Source of the DNA: Paenibacillaceae bacterium
Lineage (GTDB): Bacteria; Bacillota; Bacilli; Paenibacillales; NBRC-103111
Assembly (NCBI GenBank): GCA_029256185.1
Contig: JAQSYI010000051.1
Coordinates: forward strand, 1 to 55,103
Length of the DNA: 55,103 nt
Reading direction: 5' to 3'
In this document: positions 7,514 through 16,385 of the stretch, piece by piece
Layout: each line of letters starts with the position of its first letter
Position numbering within the stretch: position 1 is the stretch's first letter
Program-made: the position numbers and the translations under genes
Notes under the pieces: generated by a model
Seen by the model: only the letters and a program-made list of their open reading frames with translations
The model's database searches: none
What the model was told of the DNA's origin: nothing

Positions 7514-7873
7514 ATGGATGCGATGATGTTTGTCAAAGCTTTTCTTGTAGGAGGCGCCATCTGTGTCTTTGGGCAGCTGCTGATGGATGTAATGAAGCTG
7601 ACCCCGGCCCACACCATGAGCCTGCTGGTGGTGCTGGGGGCGATAACGGACGGGCTGGGCTGGTACGATCCTCTTGTCACCTTCGCCGGAGCCGGAGCGA
7701 CTGTTCCCATTACCAGCTTCGGCAACTCCTTGGTGCATGGAGCGCTGGAGCATGCGGATACTCATGGTTTCATCGGAATCGTAATGGGGATCTTCGAGCT
7801 TACCAGCGCCGGAATTTCCGCGGCGATCATCTTCTCGTTTCTGGCCGCCCTGATAGCCAGGCCGAAGGGCTGA
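7514..7873 (+). CDS. spoVAE: Stage V sporulation protein AE (AEb type)
   Basis: Small membrane subunit of the SpoVA dipicolinate channel, 119 residues, the length of the SpoVAEb form. Hydrophobic segments lie near 5-27, 35-52, 58-72 and 85-112. The GAGATVPITSFGNSLVHGA block parallels the one in SpoVAC. It starts 3 bases after spoVAD. The operon here is the minimal AC-AD-AE set; spoVAA, AB, AEa and AF are absent from the window. Confidence 0.95.
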   Translation: MDAMMFVKAFLVGGAICVFGQLLMDVMKLTPAHTMSLLVVLGAITDGLGWYDPLVTFAGAGATVPITSFGNSLVHGALEHADTHGFIGIVMGIFELTSAGISAAIIFSFLAALIARPKG

Positions 7874-7923
7874 TGAAGAGCGGGTGCGGCATGCATGCAA
7901 GATGCGGAACCTCTATATTCAAT

Positions 7924-7958
7924 AAAAAGCCGCTTCCGCCGGGGAAAGCGGCTTTTTT
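7924..7958 (+). terminator. Terminator after the spoVA operon
   Basis: AAAAAGCCGCTTCC pairs with GGAAAGCGGCTTTTTT (one bulge), and the T run forms the tail. The A run on the left makes it usable in both directions. Confidence 0.9.
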
Positions 7959-7967
7959 CTGATTTTG

Positions 7968-7997
7968 TTGTAATCGCTTTCTGTATTGGCATATAAT
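7968..7997 (+). promoter_or_regulatory. Sigma-A-like promoter of the 66-aa gene
   Basis: TTGTAA, an 18-bp spacer, and TATAAT (7992-7997), 57 bases before the start codon. Confidence 0.55.
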
Positions 7998-8054
7998 AGA
8001 AATACGTGCAGTCACGGGTTTGCGCGAACTCAAACTACGAAGGAGGAAACGACA

Positions 8055-8255
8055 ATGAAATTGGGAATTGTGCTTCATAAGGATGACACTGCGGTTTTTG
8101 ATGAGCTGCTTCTTGGCGAAACCTTCACATTAATCCGGCGGCATGGTTTGTTGTGCGAGGTCGAAACCAATTCCTATCCGCTGCTCAAAGCCAGGCTTGG
8201 CCGAAGCGTTGTTGTTCCCACCTCCTACAGCATGTATGAGAAAGTGCAATACTGA
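8055..8255 (+). CDS. Small protein of unknown function (66 aa)
   Basis: No family is recognised. The ATG at 8055 has GGAGG 8 bases upstream; an in-frame extension to 7986 would begin inside the promoter and is rejected. The product (MKLGIVLHKDDTAVFDELLL at its start) is soluble-looking, with a beta-type N-terminus, an acidic middle and a Tyr-rich end (SYSMYEKVQY). It has its own promoter and its own terminator, so it is a single-gene transcription unit between spoVA and the moxR operon. The strong start signals make it a likely real gene. Confidence 0.75.
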   Translation: MKLGIVLHKDDTAVFDELLLGETFTLIRRHGLLCEVETNSYPLLKARLGRSVVVPTSYSMYEKVQY

Positions 8256-8268
8256 TTGTTTTGGCCAT

Positions 8269-8304
8269 CGAAGAGAGCTCCGGGTTCCGGGGCTCTCTTC
8301 GTTT
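8269..8304 (+). terminator. Terminator after the 66-aa gene
   Basis: A 13-bp stem (CGAAGAGAGCTCC with GGGGCTCTCTTCG) and a short T tail. Confidence 0.75.
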
Positions 8305-8342
8305 GTAGCGGTCCCCGAAATGGGGCGTAAATCTATCAAATG

Positions 8343-8514
8343 GATATAATAGTACGAAGATTCCGAAGAATTTTACAAAAAAACCATGTTCCTGTATTGT
8401 TAAAGTTGTAGACACTGATGAAGGGAGCCCTATGCAGGACTAGCTGAATGACAATTTGTAATAATAATGAAACACCAGGAAACACATGTAATAGAAAGAA
8501 AATGATATAATAGT
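8343..8514 (+). promoter_or_regulatory. Upstream region of the moxR operon with repeated TATAAT box
   Basis: The 11-mer GATATAATAGT occurs twice, at 8343-8353 and 8504-8514. The second copy is preceded by TGA, making an extended -10 (TGATATAAT at 8503-8511) without a good -35. It is the best candidate promoter for the moxR operon and would give a leader of about 140 bases. Nothing else is recognised between 8305 and 8656. Confidence 0.45.
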
Positions 8515-8656
8515 GTAAGCTTCTGTGCCCTGATGCAGCGTCATGCCGAACATAACAGGGAATGACCGACACGCGGCTATCCAAAGACAGCGCTTACCAA
8601 AGGCTGGAAGCCTGCATGCAGACAAGTTGAACTCATTTCTCACAGGAGGTTCTTAC

Positions 8657-9616
8657 ATGGAGACTATTTTGCAGGATAATATGCAGGCTCTTAAAGGGCT
8701 TCAATCCAATCTGGAAGCTTGTATTATGGGCAAAAGCGAGGAGATCGGACTTCTTCTCACCGCCCTGCTGGCCGGAGGCCATGTTCTTCTCGAGGACGTT
8801 CCCGGGACAGGCAAGACGGTCCTGATCAAGGCTCTGGCCAAATCCATTGACGGGCAATACCGCCGCATTCAGTGCAATCCGGACCTGCTTCCCACCGATA
8901 TAACCGGCGTCTCCATCTATCACCCCAAGAATGAAGCTTTCCTGTTCCGTCCAGGCCCCATTATGACCAATATTCTGCTCACCGATGAAATCAACCGGGC
9001 CACAACCAAGACGCAGTCCGCTTTGCTGGAGGCGATGGAGGAGCGGCATATCACAGTGGACGGCGAATGCTACGATCTGCCCCAGCCGTTCTTGCTGCTG
9101 GCTACCCAGAATCCCATTGATTTTGAAGGTACCTACGTACTCCCGGAGGCTCAGCTTGACCGCTTTATGATGAAATTCAGTCTGGGCTATCCGGATGAAG
9201 CCACCGAGAACAAAATGATTTTTGCCCAGAGCAAGGGACACCCTATCGAAAAGCTGATGCCGGTTGCCTCAGCGGATACTGTGCTGCAGCTCCAGCAGAA
9301 AGTCCGTGAGATTCATATGGATGAGGCTGTAGGGGAGTATATTGTTGGCATCGTCCGCAAGACCCGCGAACATCCCTCCGTCTTCCTGGGAGCCAGTCCC
9401 CGGGCTACATTAGCGCTTGTGCAGGCAGCCAAGGCCTATGCCCTTCTCCAAGAACGGGATTATGTCATTCCCGATGATGTCAAGAAACTGGTCCCCCATG
9501 TGCTGGGCCACCGGATTTTGCTGCATGCCGAAGCAAGAATGGAAGGGGCGAGTGTGCCTTCTGTTCTGGAGGCCGTGGTGCAGCAGGTGCGTACCCCTGT
9601 CCGCCTGGAGCGCTAA
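8657..9616 (+). CDS. MoxR-family AAA+ ATPase
   Basis: Cytoplasmic AAA+ ATPase of 319 residues, thought to act as a chaperone that assembles or activates partner proteins. Walker A is EDVPGTGKT near residue 50, Walker B is ILLTDEINRA near 108-117, followed by the MoxR block TQSALLEAMEER and sensor 1 LLATQNPI. ATG 8657 has GGAGG 7 bases upstream; an upstream in-frame extension to 8543 has no ribosome site. It is the first gene of a MoxR-DUF58-transglutaminase operon, an arrangement conserved in many bacteria; the DUF58 and membrane transglutaminase proteins are its presumed partners. Confidence 0.93.
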   Translation: METILQDNMQALKGLQSNLEACIMGKSEEIGLLLTALLAGGHVLLEDVPGTGKTVLIKALAKSIDGQYRRIQCNPDLLPTDITGVSIYHPKNEAFLFRPGPIMTNILLTDEINRATTKTQSALLEAMEERHITVDGECYDLPQPFLLLATQNPIDFEGTYVLPEAQLDRFMMKFSLGYPDEATENKMIFAQSKGHPIEKLMPVASADTVLQLQQKVREIHMDEAVGEYIVGIVRKTREHPSVFLGASPRATLALVQAAKAYALLQERDYVIPDDVKKLVPHVLGHRILLHAEARMEGASVPSVLEAVVQQVRTPVRLER

Positions 9617-9619
9617 CCC

Positions 9620-10867
9620 ATGGTTTCCCTTGCGAAGATTGGGGTACGGCAGTCCAGTCGCTCTCATCTCAGGCTGCTGGTCATGCTTGGCTGCCTGGCA
9701 GCAAGCCTGATGTTTGTACTGTTTCAGGGCGGGAAGCTGGCCCTGATGGTTTTTGCAATAGTGGTACTGATGAATCTGTATCTGTTTCTTGGCCGCTGGA
9801 GCGGGATTACGCGGGTGAACGGGCAGCGCCTTCTCAATTCCGAGCATCAGGAGGATGGAATTGAGGCAGGCAGCACGCTGCGGGTTAGAGTCCGCGTCCA
9901 GATTCCGGGCTTCTGGCCGGTCCCGTACGTGATGATCCGGGACCGGCTCATTCGCAAGAATGGGGGAGAGCATGATTTTGAGGCTTCTCTCATCCCGGAC
10001 TGGAGCCGCAAGGGAGAACTGGAATATACCACACCGCCGTTATTGCGGGGCTTTTACCGCTTTGGCAAGACGGAGTGTTCCACCAAGGATGTGTTCGGGC
10101 TCTTCGAGCATGCGGGTGGGATGGATTTGCCCTTGACCTTCAAGGTGCTTCCTCTGACTGTTCCTATTAAGGAATGGAAGCAGCTTCACCGGATGATGAA
10201 GGGAATTCACCACCATGCCGTGTCCACACGGGCCAACCGGGAAACCACCCAGATTAACGGAGTGCGGGAGTACAGCTACGGCGACCGCTTGTCCCGGATT
10301 CACTGGAATGCCACCGCCAAGACCGGAACGCTGAAGTCCAAGGAATTCGAGAAGGAATCCTTGCCCCAGACCATCGTGTTCCTTGACCGGCAGCAGCGCA
10401 GTTACAGGAACGCCGACCAATTCGAGCTGGCTGTATCGGTTGCCGCGTCGCTGCTTCAATACGGCAAGAACCGGGAGATCAATCTGGGTCTTCTCTCTGT
10501 CGGCTCCGATTCAGCCTACTATGAGCCGAATAGCCGCCAGAACGGCGTGAAAAGTATGATTCACCATCTGATTGAGGTCGCCGCGGATGGCTTTCAACCT
10601 ATTCAGAAAGCGCTGGAGGACCGGACAAGGCTGTTCCAGCCCGGAACCTGCATGGTCATCATCAGCCCTTTGAAGGGAGAGCCCATCTTGAAGGCGATCG
10701 GCTGGCTGCACCAGCGCCAGATGATCTGCTGCCATATCTGGATTTCGTCCCAGCAAGAGGATGGGGTAAGATGGTGCAATCAGCTGCAGTCCATGGGGCA
10801 TATGGGGTATGCGATCCGGACGCTTGATGAGCTTCCCGCTGCATTAAGGGGGGTGTCCAATGGCTAA
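9620..10867 (+). CDS. DUF58 domain membrane protein
   Basis: A 415-residue protein with two N-terminal membrane segments (about 20-60) and a large following domain. The DUF58 signature is present (INGVREYSYGDRLSRIHWNA, then KTGTLKSKEFEKE), ahead of a von Willebrand A-like fold (IVFLDRQQ). It begins 3 bases after moxR and overlaps the next gene by 8 bases, so expression is coupled. Molecular function is unknown; it works with MoxR ATPases. Confidence 0.9.
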   Translation: MVSLAKIGVRQSSRSHLRLLVMLGCLAASLMFVLFQGGKLALMVFAIVVLMNLYLFLGRWSGITRVNGQRLLNSEHQEDGIEAGSTLRVRVRVQIPGFWPVPYVMIRDRLIRKNGGEHDFEASLIPDWSRKGELEYTTPPLLRGFYRFGKTECSTKDVFGLFEHAGGMDLPLTFKVLPLTVPIKEWKQLHRMMKGIHHHAVSTRANRETTQINGVREYSYGDRLSRIHWNATAKTGTLKSKEFEKESLPQTIVFLDRQQRSYRNADQFELAVSVAASLLQYGKNREINLGLLSVGSDSAYYEPNSRQNGVKSMIHHLIEVAADGFQPIQKALEDRTRLFQPGTCMVIISPLKGEPILKAIGWLHQRQMICCHIWISSQQEDGVRWCNQLQSMGHMGYAIRTLDELPAALRGVSNG

Positions 10868-13109
10868 AACGCGCAAGTGGCATATTCCTTTAACCGAAGA
10901 TTGGCAACGCAGGCTGACTGCCCTGCTTACGCTCGTGTTTGTTATGCAGTTCGTATCCTGGTTTGCATCCGAAGAGAATATGTGGTGGCCGGAGACGGTG
11001 ACGATTGTCCGTCTGTCCTTGGTGGTGGTCTTTGCGCTGGAGCTTCTGCCGCGGGTCAATTTTTGGCTGCTCCGCTGCATTCAGCTGTGGATTCTGATTA
11101 TCGCCAACGCATTGTTCAGCGGATATGAGCCGGTATGGTACAAGGTTCGTTCGTTTACAGAGTTTGGCAACTGGACCTACGATAACTTCTGGCAGCTCCA
11201 TCCGTTCATCTGGTTCAGTCTGGGAGCGTGGCTCATCTATGTGACAGCCGAATGGTGGATGCGGGTCCGCTGGAGAATCGCTACGGTCACGGTTGCTTCC
11301 GTGCTTGTGCTGGCTGCCAGGGATTCCTTCAGTCTTCTCGTGCTCTGGGAGGAAACCGCCGTCATCATCCTCTGTGGTCTGCTTCTGCTGATTGTCTGCC
11401 ACTTCGGGGAGATCAAGCGGCAGAATCCGTCGGGTTGGGCGTATCTGATTGAATATCCGGCTACGCTGCTGATCATGGTCATTGCCGTGCTTGGCATCAT
11501 GATGACGCCCGGGATTCTGATGCCCACGGTGCGGCCTCTGCTGACAGATCCGTACACCGCCTATCTGCAATGGAAAGGGGAGCCGGTTCCGTCACTTGGC
11601 AAATCCTTCTTTGGAGCAGGCGTGTTTTCGTCCGGAAGCTCTTCATCGGGGTACAGCCGGGATGACAGCAGCCTGGGCGGAGGCTTCGATTATGACTATT
11701 CCCCGGTGTTCACGGTGGATACCACGCACCGCAGCTATTGGCGCGGCGAAACCCGTGCGCTCTATACGGGAGACGGCTGGGAGCTGAATGAAGGAGACAG
11801 GCAGGGCTCTTCCGGAGCGGTGGCCCTCAATACGCCATTGATCAAGGATCCCCGGTTCAATACCAATCTGCTTCAAACAGTGAAGGTTACCCAAACCATC
11901 ACCATGCTTAACGAAGACGCCTCCTATCCCGTCTTGTTTGGAGCATTTGCCATCGGCCAGGTGAACGCGGTTAACGGTGCGGGTGCCGACCGGCTGCGCT
12001 GGTCGGCCAGGCAATCGGAGCTCCGCTTTAATGAAGGGGGAAGAAACAACAATTATCCCGAGTCTTATGTTATCGAGTCCGAGATGCCCGTTATTTCCGG
12101 AGAAGAATTGAGAAAAGTGGCCAGTCCACCCAATATGGCTGCATTCAGCGAATATCTCCAGCTTCCCAGAAGTTTGCCTCCAAGGGTGAGACAGCTGGCG
12201 CAGACGGTTACTGCAAGCGGAGCTTCCCCGTATGAGAAAGCCAAGCTGCTGGAGAAGTACCTGCAGGAGAGCTTCCCCTATACGAGCAAACCGAGAACCG
12301 AGCTGGCGGCCAGCAGTGATTTTGTCGACAGCTTCCTCTTTGAGATCAAGGAGGGATATTGCGACTACTTCTCCTCGGCCATGGCGGTGCTGAGCCGGAC
12401 TGTGGGCATTCCTTCCCGCTGGGTGAAGGGATATGTGTCCGGGTATAATCAACTGGATGATCTGAGCTTCGGACAGGTTCCTCTTGATGTGATGGACAAT
12501 CCCGACGGTCCCGGCCTCTATACGGTGCGCAATTCCGACGCTCATTCGTGGGTGGAGCTGTATTTCCATGGGTACGGCTGGATTCCGTTCGAAGCCACCT
12601 CAGGTTTTGTCATTCCGTTGATCCAGCCGGAAGAAGAAGCGGTGGACACGGTCCTTCCGGAGGTGGATGCCTCTGTTGAACCGGCTGCTGCACCAGTAGA
12701 TGGAGAAGCGTCGGGCTTGAGCAGAGGGGCTGTAATTACACTCAGCCTGACAGGTGTGCTAATGGCGGCGGCAGCGGTTCTGGGATGGATCTTCCGCAGG
12801 AAGCTGGCTCAGCTTCCCGGGGCGAAATGGCTGCTTACCGGCAAGCGGGCGATTAATCCCCGGCAGAAGATCATATCCGAATACTCCCGGCTGCTGCGGA
12901 TATTCCGCCGCAAGGGCTTTGCGGTTGCGGAGTATGAGACCGCGCGGGAAACCGTGGTCCGGCTGAAACAACAGCACAAGTGGATGTCCGAGGATCTGGA
13001 GCGTCTGCTCGCTCTCTTCGAGAAGGCCAAGTACAGCACCGGCCTCATTACCCACGAGGAATGCGGCAAGGCCATCGAGATTGTGAATAAGCTGAAAAAA
13101 GCAGTTTAA
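10860..13109 (+). CDS. Transmembrane transglutaminase-like protein (TgpA/YebA family)
   Basis: A 749-residue membrane protein. About six hydrophobic segments fill residues 15-220, then an extracytoplasmic transglutaminase core, one more membrane span near 620-645 and a cytoplasmic C-terminal helical domain (DUF4129-like). The core shows Cys501 (EGYCDYFSSAMAVL) and His562 (DAHSWVEL); the third triad position is Glu in WIPFEAT rather than the Asp of many family members. The family is thought to modify or cleave cell-surface substrates, but substrates are unknown. Residues about 245-275 are Ser/Gly-rich. Confidence 0.9.
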   Translation: MAKTRKWHIPLTEDWQRRLTALLTLVFVMQFVSWFASEENMWWPETVTIVRLSLVVVFALELLPRVNFWLLRCIQLWILIIANALFSGYEPVWYKVRSFTEFGNWTYDNFWQLHPFIWFSLGAWLIYVTAEWWMRVRWRIATVTVASVLVLAARDSFSLLVLWEETAVIILCGLLLLIVCHFGEIKRQNPSGWAYLIEYPATLLIMVIAVLGIMMTPGILMPTVRPLLTDPYTAYLQWKGEPVPSLGKSFFGAGVFSSGSSSSGYSRDDSSLGGGFDYDYSPVFTVDTTHRSYWRGETRALYTGDGWELNEGDRQGSSGAVALNTPLIKDPRFNTNLLQTVKVTQTITMLNEDASYPVLFGAFAIGQVNAVNGAGADRLRWSARQSELRFNEGGRNNNYPESYVIESEMPVISGEELRKVASPPNMAAFSEYLQLPRSLPPRVRQLAQTVTASGASPYEKAKLLEKYLQESFPYTSKPRTELAASSDFVDSFLFEIKEGYCDYFSSAMAVLSRTVGIPSRWVKGYVSGYNQLDDLSFGQVPLDVMDNPDGPGLYTVRNSDAHSWVELYFHGYGWIPFEATSGFVIPLIQPEEEAVDTVLPEVDASVEPAAAPVDGEASGLSRGAVITLSLTGVLMAAAAVLGWIFRRKLAQLPGAKWLLTGKRAINPRQKIISEYSRLLRIFRRKGFAVAEYETARETVVRLKQQHKWMSEDLERLLALFEKAKYSTGLITHEECGKAIEIVNKLKKAV

Positions 13110-13121
13110 TGAAACAGCGCG

Positions 13122-13158
13122 GCTGCCAGACTCCCTAACAGGAGCATTGGCAGCTTTT
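13122..13158 (+). terminator. Terminator after the moxR operon
   Basis: GCTGCCA pairs with TGGCAGC around an inner CTCC/GGAG stem, followed by TTTT. Confidence 0.7.
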
Positions 13159-13168
13159 GTTTTCTTTT

Positions 13169-13198
13169 TTGCAACGAAAAGGCGAAGTATGGTATAGT
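13169..13198 (+). promoter_or_regulatory. Promoter of the yqeG operon
   Basis: TTGCAA, an 18-bp spacer and TATAGT (13193-13198), 35 bases before the yqeG TTG start and just after the preceding terminator. Confidence 0.65.
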
Positions 13199-13232
13199 TT
13201 CTCGTATAAGAAAATCCTGGGGTGATAGAAGG

Positions 13233-13733
13233 TTGCTTAATAAGCTGGTGCCGCAGCTTGCGGTGAATTCTGTATTTGATATTCCGCTTGACGTCCTGTG
13301 GGACAAGGGGATTCGGGGGATCATTACCGATCTGGATAATACGCTGGTAGGAGCCAAGGTGCCGATTGCAACACCGGAGCTTGTCTTTTGGCTTAATCAG
13401 GTTCAAGATAGAGGCTTTCAGGTCGTAATCGTTTCCAATAACAACAAGCTGCGGGTGAGCGCTTTTGCTGACCCTATTGTTGTTCCGTATATTTCCAGTG
13501 CCAAGAAGCCGATGAACATGTCCTTCCGCAGGGCGATGAGCCTTATGAAGCTGCTTCCGGCACAGACTGCGGTAGTAGGCGACCAGATGCTTACCGACGT
13601 CCTTGGCGGCAACAGGCTTGGCCTATTCACGATTATGGTGCAGCCGATTGCCGCAGCGGATGAGGGATTTTTTACCCGCGTCAACCGCCGGATAGAGCGG
13701 GCAGCGCTTGCGCTGATGCGAGACAAAAAATAA
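13233..13733 (+). CDS. yqeG: YqeG family HAD-type phosphatase
   Basis: Cytoplasmic HAD-superfamily (HAD-IIIA) phosphatase of 166 residues; the physiological substrate is not established. HAD motif I is ITDLDNTLVG with nucleophile Asp33 and Asp35. Motif II lies at VIVSNNNKLRV and the late acidic motif at VVGDQMLTDVLGGN. The start is TTG with GGGGTGAT 6 bases upstream. It heads the conserved yqeG-yqeH-aroE-yhbY-nadD-yqeK-rsfS cluster and is followed after 12 bases by yqeH. Confidence 0.93.
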   Translation: MLNKLVPQLAVNSVFDIPLDVLWDKGIRGIITDLDNTLVGAKVPIATPELVFWLNQVQDRGFQVVIVSNNNKLRVSAFADPIVVPYISSAKKPMNMSFRRAMSLMKLLPAQTAVVGDQMLTDVLGGNRLGLFTIMVQPIAAADEGFFTRVNRRIERAALALMRDKK

Positions 13734-13745
13734 TGGGGGAACAAT

Positions 13746-14864
13746 ATGCTGGATGTAGAAGAATCTGTCCGCTGTGAAGGCTGCGGGTCCACTCTGCAAA
13801 TGGATGACCCGGGTGCTGTCGGTTATATCCCGGAAGCGGCCCGGATGAAGAGCCCGTTGATCTGCCAACGGTGCTTCCGGATTAAGAACTACAATGAAAT
13901 GTCCAGTATTACCTTGAATCAGGATGATTTCCTGAAGATGTTGGGCTCCATCGCTGCTAAGAAGGCGCTGGTGGTTCATATAGTGGATATTTTCGATTTT
14001 GAAGGCAGCCTGATTGCCGGTCTGCAGCGCTTTATCGGGAACAATCCGGTGCTGCTCGTGGTCAACAAGATTGATCTGCTGCCCAAAGTAAGCAACTGGA
14101 ACCGAATCCGCAATTGGGTGCAGCGGCAGCTTAAGGAAAACGGCCTGAAGGTGGCGGAGACCGTACTGGTCAGCGCCAAGAACAACCAGGGCTTCGACCG
14201 GCTGCTGGATCTGGTGGGAAATCTGCGCGAGGGCAGGGATGTGTACGTGGTCGGCGCCACCAATGTGGGCAAGTCCACCTTCATTAACCGGCTGATCCGG
14301 GATCACAGCGATCTGGAGGCGGAGCTGACCGTATCCCAATATCCCGGAACGACCCTTGACCTGGTGGAGATTCCGCTGGAAGATGGGCGCTCCATTATCG
14401 ATACGCCGGGGATTGTCTATCATCACCGCCTGACGGAGCTTCTGCCCAAGCGCTATATCAAGTCGGTGCTGCCGGACAAGCCGATCAAGCCGATGGTGTA
14501 TCAGTTGAACGAAGGACAGACGCTGTTCTTTGGGGCTATGGCCCGCTTTGACTTTGTCAAAGGCAACCGGCAATCCTTCACCGTCTATATGTCCAATGGC
14601 GTCAATATCCACCGCACCAAGCTGGAGCGGGCAGACGAGTTGTTTGCCGAGCACAAGGGAGAACTGCTGACTCCTCCCGTACTGGAGGATGTAGAGGCGC
14701 TGCCCTCTTGGATCAAGCATCCGGTCCGGACCAAACGGGGTGTGGAAACAGAGATTCTCATCTCCGGTCTGGGCTGGATTACGGTTAATAATACCGACGG
14801 CTGCGAGTTGATTATTCATGCCCCCAGGGGTGTGAAGGTAGCCGTGCGACCCCCGGTAGTATAG
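13746..14864 (+). CDS. yqeH: Ribosome biogenesis GTPase YqeH
   Basis: Circularly permuted GTPase needed for assembly of the 30S subunit. The order of G motifs is permuted as expected: G4 (VVNKIDLL, near residue 108), then G1 (GATNVGKST, near 170), then G3 (DTPG, near 220). An N-terminal treble-clef zinc finger is formed by Cys10, Cys13, Cys40 and Cys43. The length of 372 residues is normal. Its GGGGGAA ribosome site overlaps the 12-base gap after yqeG. Confidence 0.96.
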   Translation: MLDVEESVRCEGCGSTLQMDDPGAVGYIPEAARMKSPLICQRCFRIKNYNEMSSITLNQDDFLKMLGSIAAKKALVVHIVDIFDFEGSLIAGLQRFIGNNPVLLVVNKIDLLPKVSNWNRIRNWVQRQLKENGLKVAETVLVSAKNNQGFDRLLDLVGNLREGRDVYVVGATNVGKSTFINRLIRDHSDLEAELTVSQYPGTTLDLVEIPLEDGRSIIDTPGIVYHHRLTELLPKRYIKSVLPDKPIKPMVYQLNEGQTLFFGAMARFDFVKGNRQSFTVYMSNGVNIHRTKLERADELFAEHKGELLTPPVLEDVEALPSWIKHPVRTKRGVETEILISGLGWITVNNTDGCELIIHAPRGVKVAVRPPVV

Positions 14865-14961
14865 GTAGGACATTAGGAGTCTGATTAAAGCGGGTTATGC
14901 CGCACAGACTTACAGGAGTTCACCACACCGTGGTGTTCGCAGATACAAGGGAGTGTTGGTC

Positions 14962-15843
14962 ATGGGGGAGCAAGGAGAGGGCCTGGGAGGGCAAAGCCTG
15001 AACAGCCAAACGGTAATGTACGGCGTGTTTGGTGATCCGGTAGGACATTCCAAATCGCCGCTCATGCTGAACCGGGCCTTTCAAGCGGCGGGGATTAATG
15101 GGGCTTATGCGGCATTCCATATTCTTCCCGGCACTTTGGGTGAGGCGGTGAAGGGAATCCGGGCGCTTGGATTCAGAGGCGTTAATGTGACCATCCCGCA
15201 CAAGGTTGAGGTAATGGACTATCTGGACGAAATCGACGAGTCCGCCCGGGCGATCGGGGCGGTCAATACGATTGTCAATGATAACGGCCGTCTGAAAGGC
15301 TTCAATACAGACGGCATCGGCTATGTCCGTTCATTGAAGGAAGAGACGGGAGTGGACCTTTCGGGCAAGCGCATCCTGCTGCTTGGAGCAGGCGGCGCGG
15401 CGCGGGGAATTGCCTACGCTTTGGCCCGGGAGAATGTGGGCCGGCTGCTGATTGCCAACCGTACGGCGGAGCGGGCCCGTGAGCTGGCTTCAGCCATGAG
15501 CGCTTATACGGAGACGGCGGGCATGGGGACGGAGGATATCGCGCTGTGCATCGGCGAGACGGATATTGTCATTAACACCACCTCCGCGGGAATGCATCCC
15601 CATGTGGATGAGGTCCCCATGAACACGGAGCTGCTTCACCGCAATCTGTTGGTCAGCGATCTGATCTATAATCCCCGTATCACCCGTCTGCTGCGGGAGG
15701 CGGAACAGGCCGGCGCCCGTGTTCACAGCGGGTTGGGCATGTTCATCTATCAAGGGGCTTATGCCTTCGAGTATTGGACAGGTCTCCCGGCACCGGCAGC
15801 AGAGATGAGAGCCATTGTGGAAGAGGCCCTGAGCGGGGGCTGA
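14962..15843 (+). CDS. aroE: Shikimate dehydrogenase
   Basis: NADP-dependent reduction of 3-dehydroshikimate to shikimate in aromatic amino acid synthesis. Substrate-binding serines lie in GHSKSPLM (Ser30, Ser32), the catalytic Lys in NVTIPHK and the paired Asp in GFNTDGIG; the nucleotide loop is LLGAGGAARG. At 293 residues it is slightly long at the N-terminus. ATG 14962 is chosen because AAGGGAG lies 8 bases upstream; an in-frame GTG at 14953 overlaps that box. It is followed by a degenerate tandem repeat before yhbY. Confidence 0.95.
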   Translation: MGEQGEGLGGQSLNSQTVMYGVFGDPVGHSKSPLMLNRAFQAAGINGAYAAFHILPGTLGEAVKGIRALGFRGVNVTIPHKVEVMDYLDEIDESARAIGAVNTIVNDNGRLKGFNTDGIGYVRSLKEETGVDLSGKRILLLGAGGAARGIAYALARENVGRLLIANRTAERARELASAMSAYTETAGMGTEDIALCIGETDIVINTTSAGMHPHVDEVPMNTELLHRNLLVSDLIYNPRITRLLREAEQAGARVHSGLGMFIYQGAYAFEYWTGLPAPAAEMRAIVEEALSGG

Positions 15844-15874
15844 ACGGGCGGTTGAGCCCAGGCCGGATGAGATA

Positions 15875-16040
15875 GGGCATGCGTGAGTGCGCAGGCAAGA
15901 TGACAAATGCGTGAGTGCGCAGGCAAAACAGTAAGGTATAGATGTGAATGTGCAGGCAAAACGGGCAAGGCATAGATGGATGGTACAGGAAGACGGCAAG
16001 GTATAGATGAATGCGCAGACAAGGCGGCAAGGCATGAGTG
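15875..16040. repeat. Degenerate tandem repeat between aroE and yhbY
   Basis: About five imperfect units of 31-35 bp, each built from GTGAGTGCGCAGGCAA-like and GGCAAGGTATAGAT-like halves. They begin about 30 bases after the aroE stop and end before the yhbY ribosome site. An in-frame extension of yhbY through them is a repeat artefact. Confidence 0.7.
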
Positions 16041-16065
16041 GAAGCACAGAAGCGGGGGACAGCAT

Positions 16066-16362
16066 ATGCTGACAGGTAAACAGAAGAGATATTTGCGCGC
16101 GGAGGCCCATCATTTGGACCCGATTTTCCAAGTGGGCAAAGGCGGCTTGAACGACCACATGATCAAGAGCATTGGAGAGGCTCTGGAAGTTCGGGAGTTG
16201 CTTAAGGTGTCCATCCTGACCAACAACACGGACGATAAGCATGAAGTGGCCCGGGAGTTGGCTGACGGAACAGGAGCGGAGTTGGTCCAACTGATCGGCA
16301 AAACCGTGATTCTATACAAGCAATCCACAGACAACAAGAAGATCGAGCTGCCTAAGGGATGA
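16066..16362 (+). CDS. yhbY: CRM-domain RNA-binding protein YhbY (YqeI)
   Basis: A 98-residue protein consisting of a single CRM/YhbY RNA-binding domain with the GxxG loop (VGKGGLN). YhbY associates with pre-50S ribosomal particles, and the gene sits in a ribosome-assembly cluster. The start at 16066 has AGCGGGGG upstream and gives the standard MLTGKQKRYLRA N-terminus. The stop is 24 bases before the nadD start. Confidence 0.94.
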   Translation: MLTGKQKRYLRAEAHHLDPIFQVGKGGLNDHMIKSIGEALEVRELLKVSILTNNTDDKHEVARELADGTGAELVQLIGKTVILYKQSTDNKKIELPKG

Positions 16363-16385
16363 CCAGAGAGGGGAGGGAACACCCC

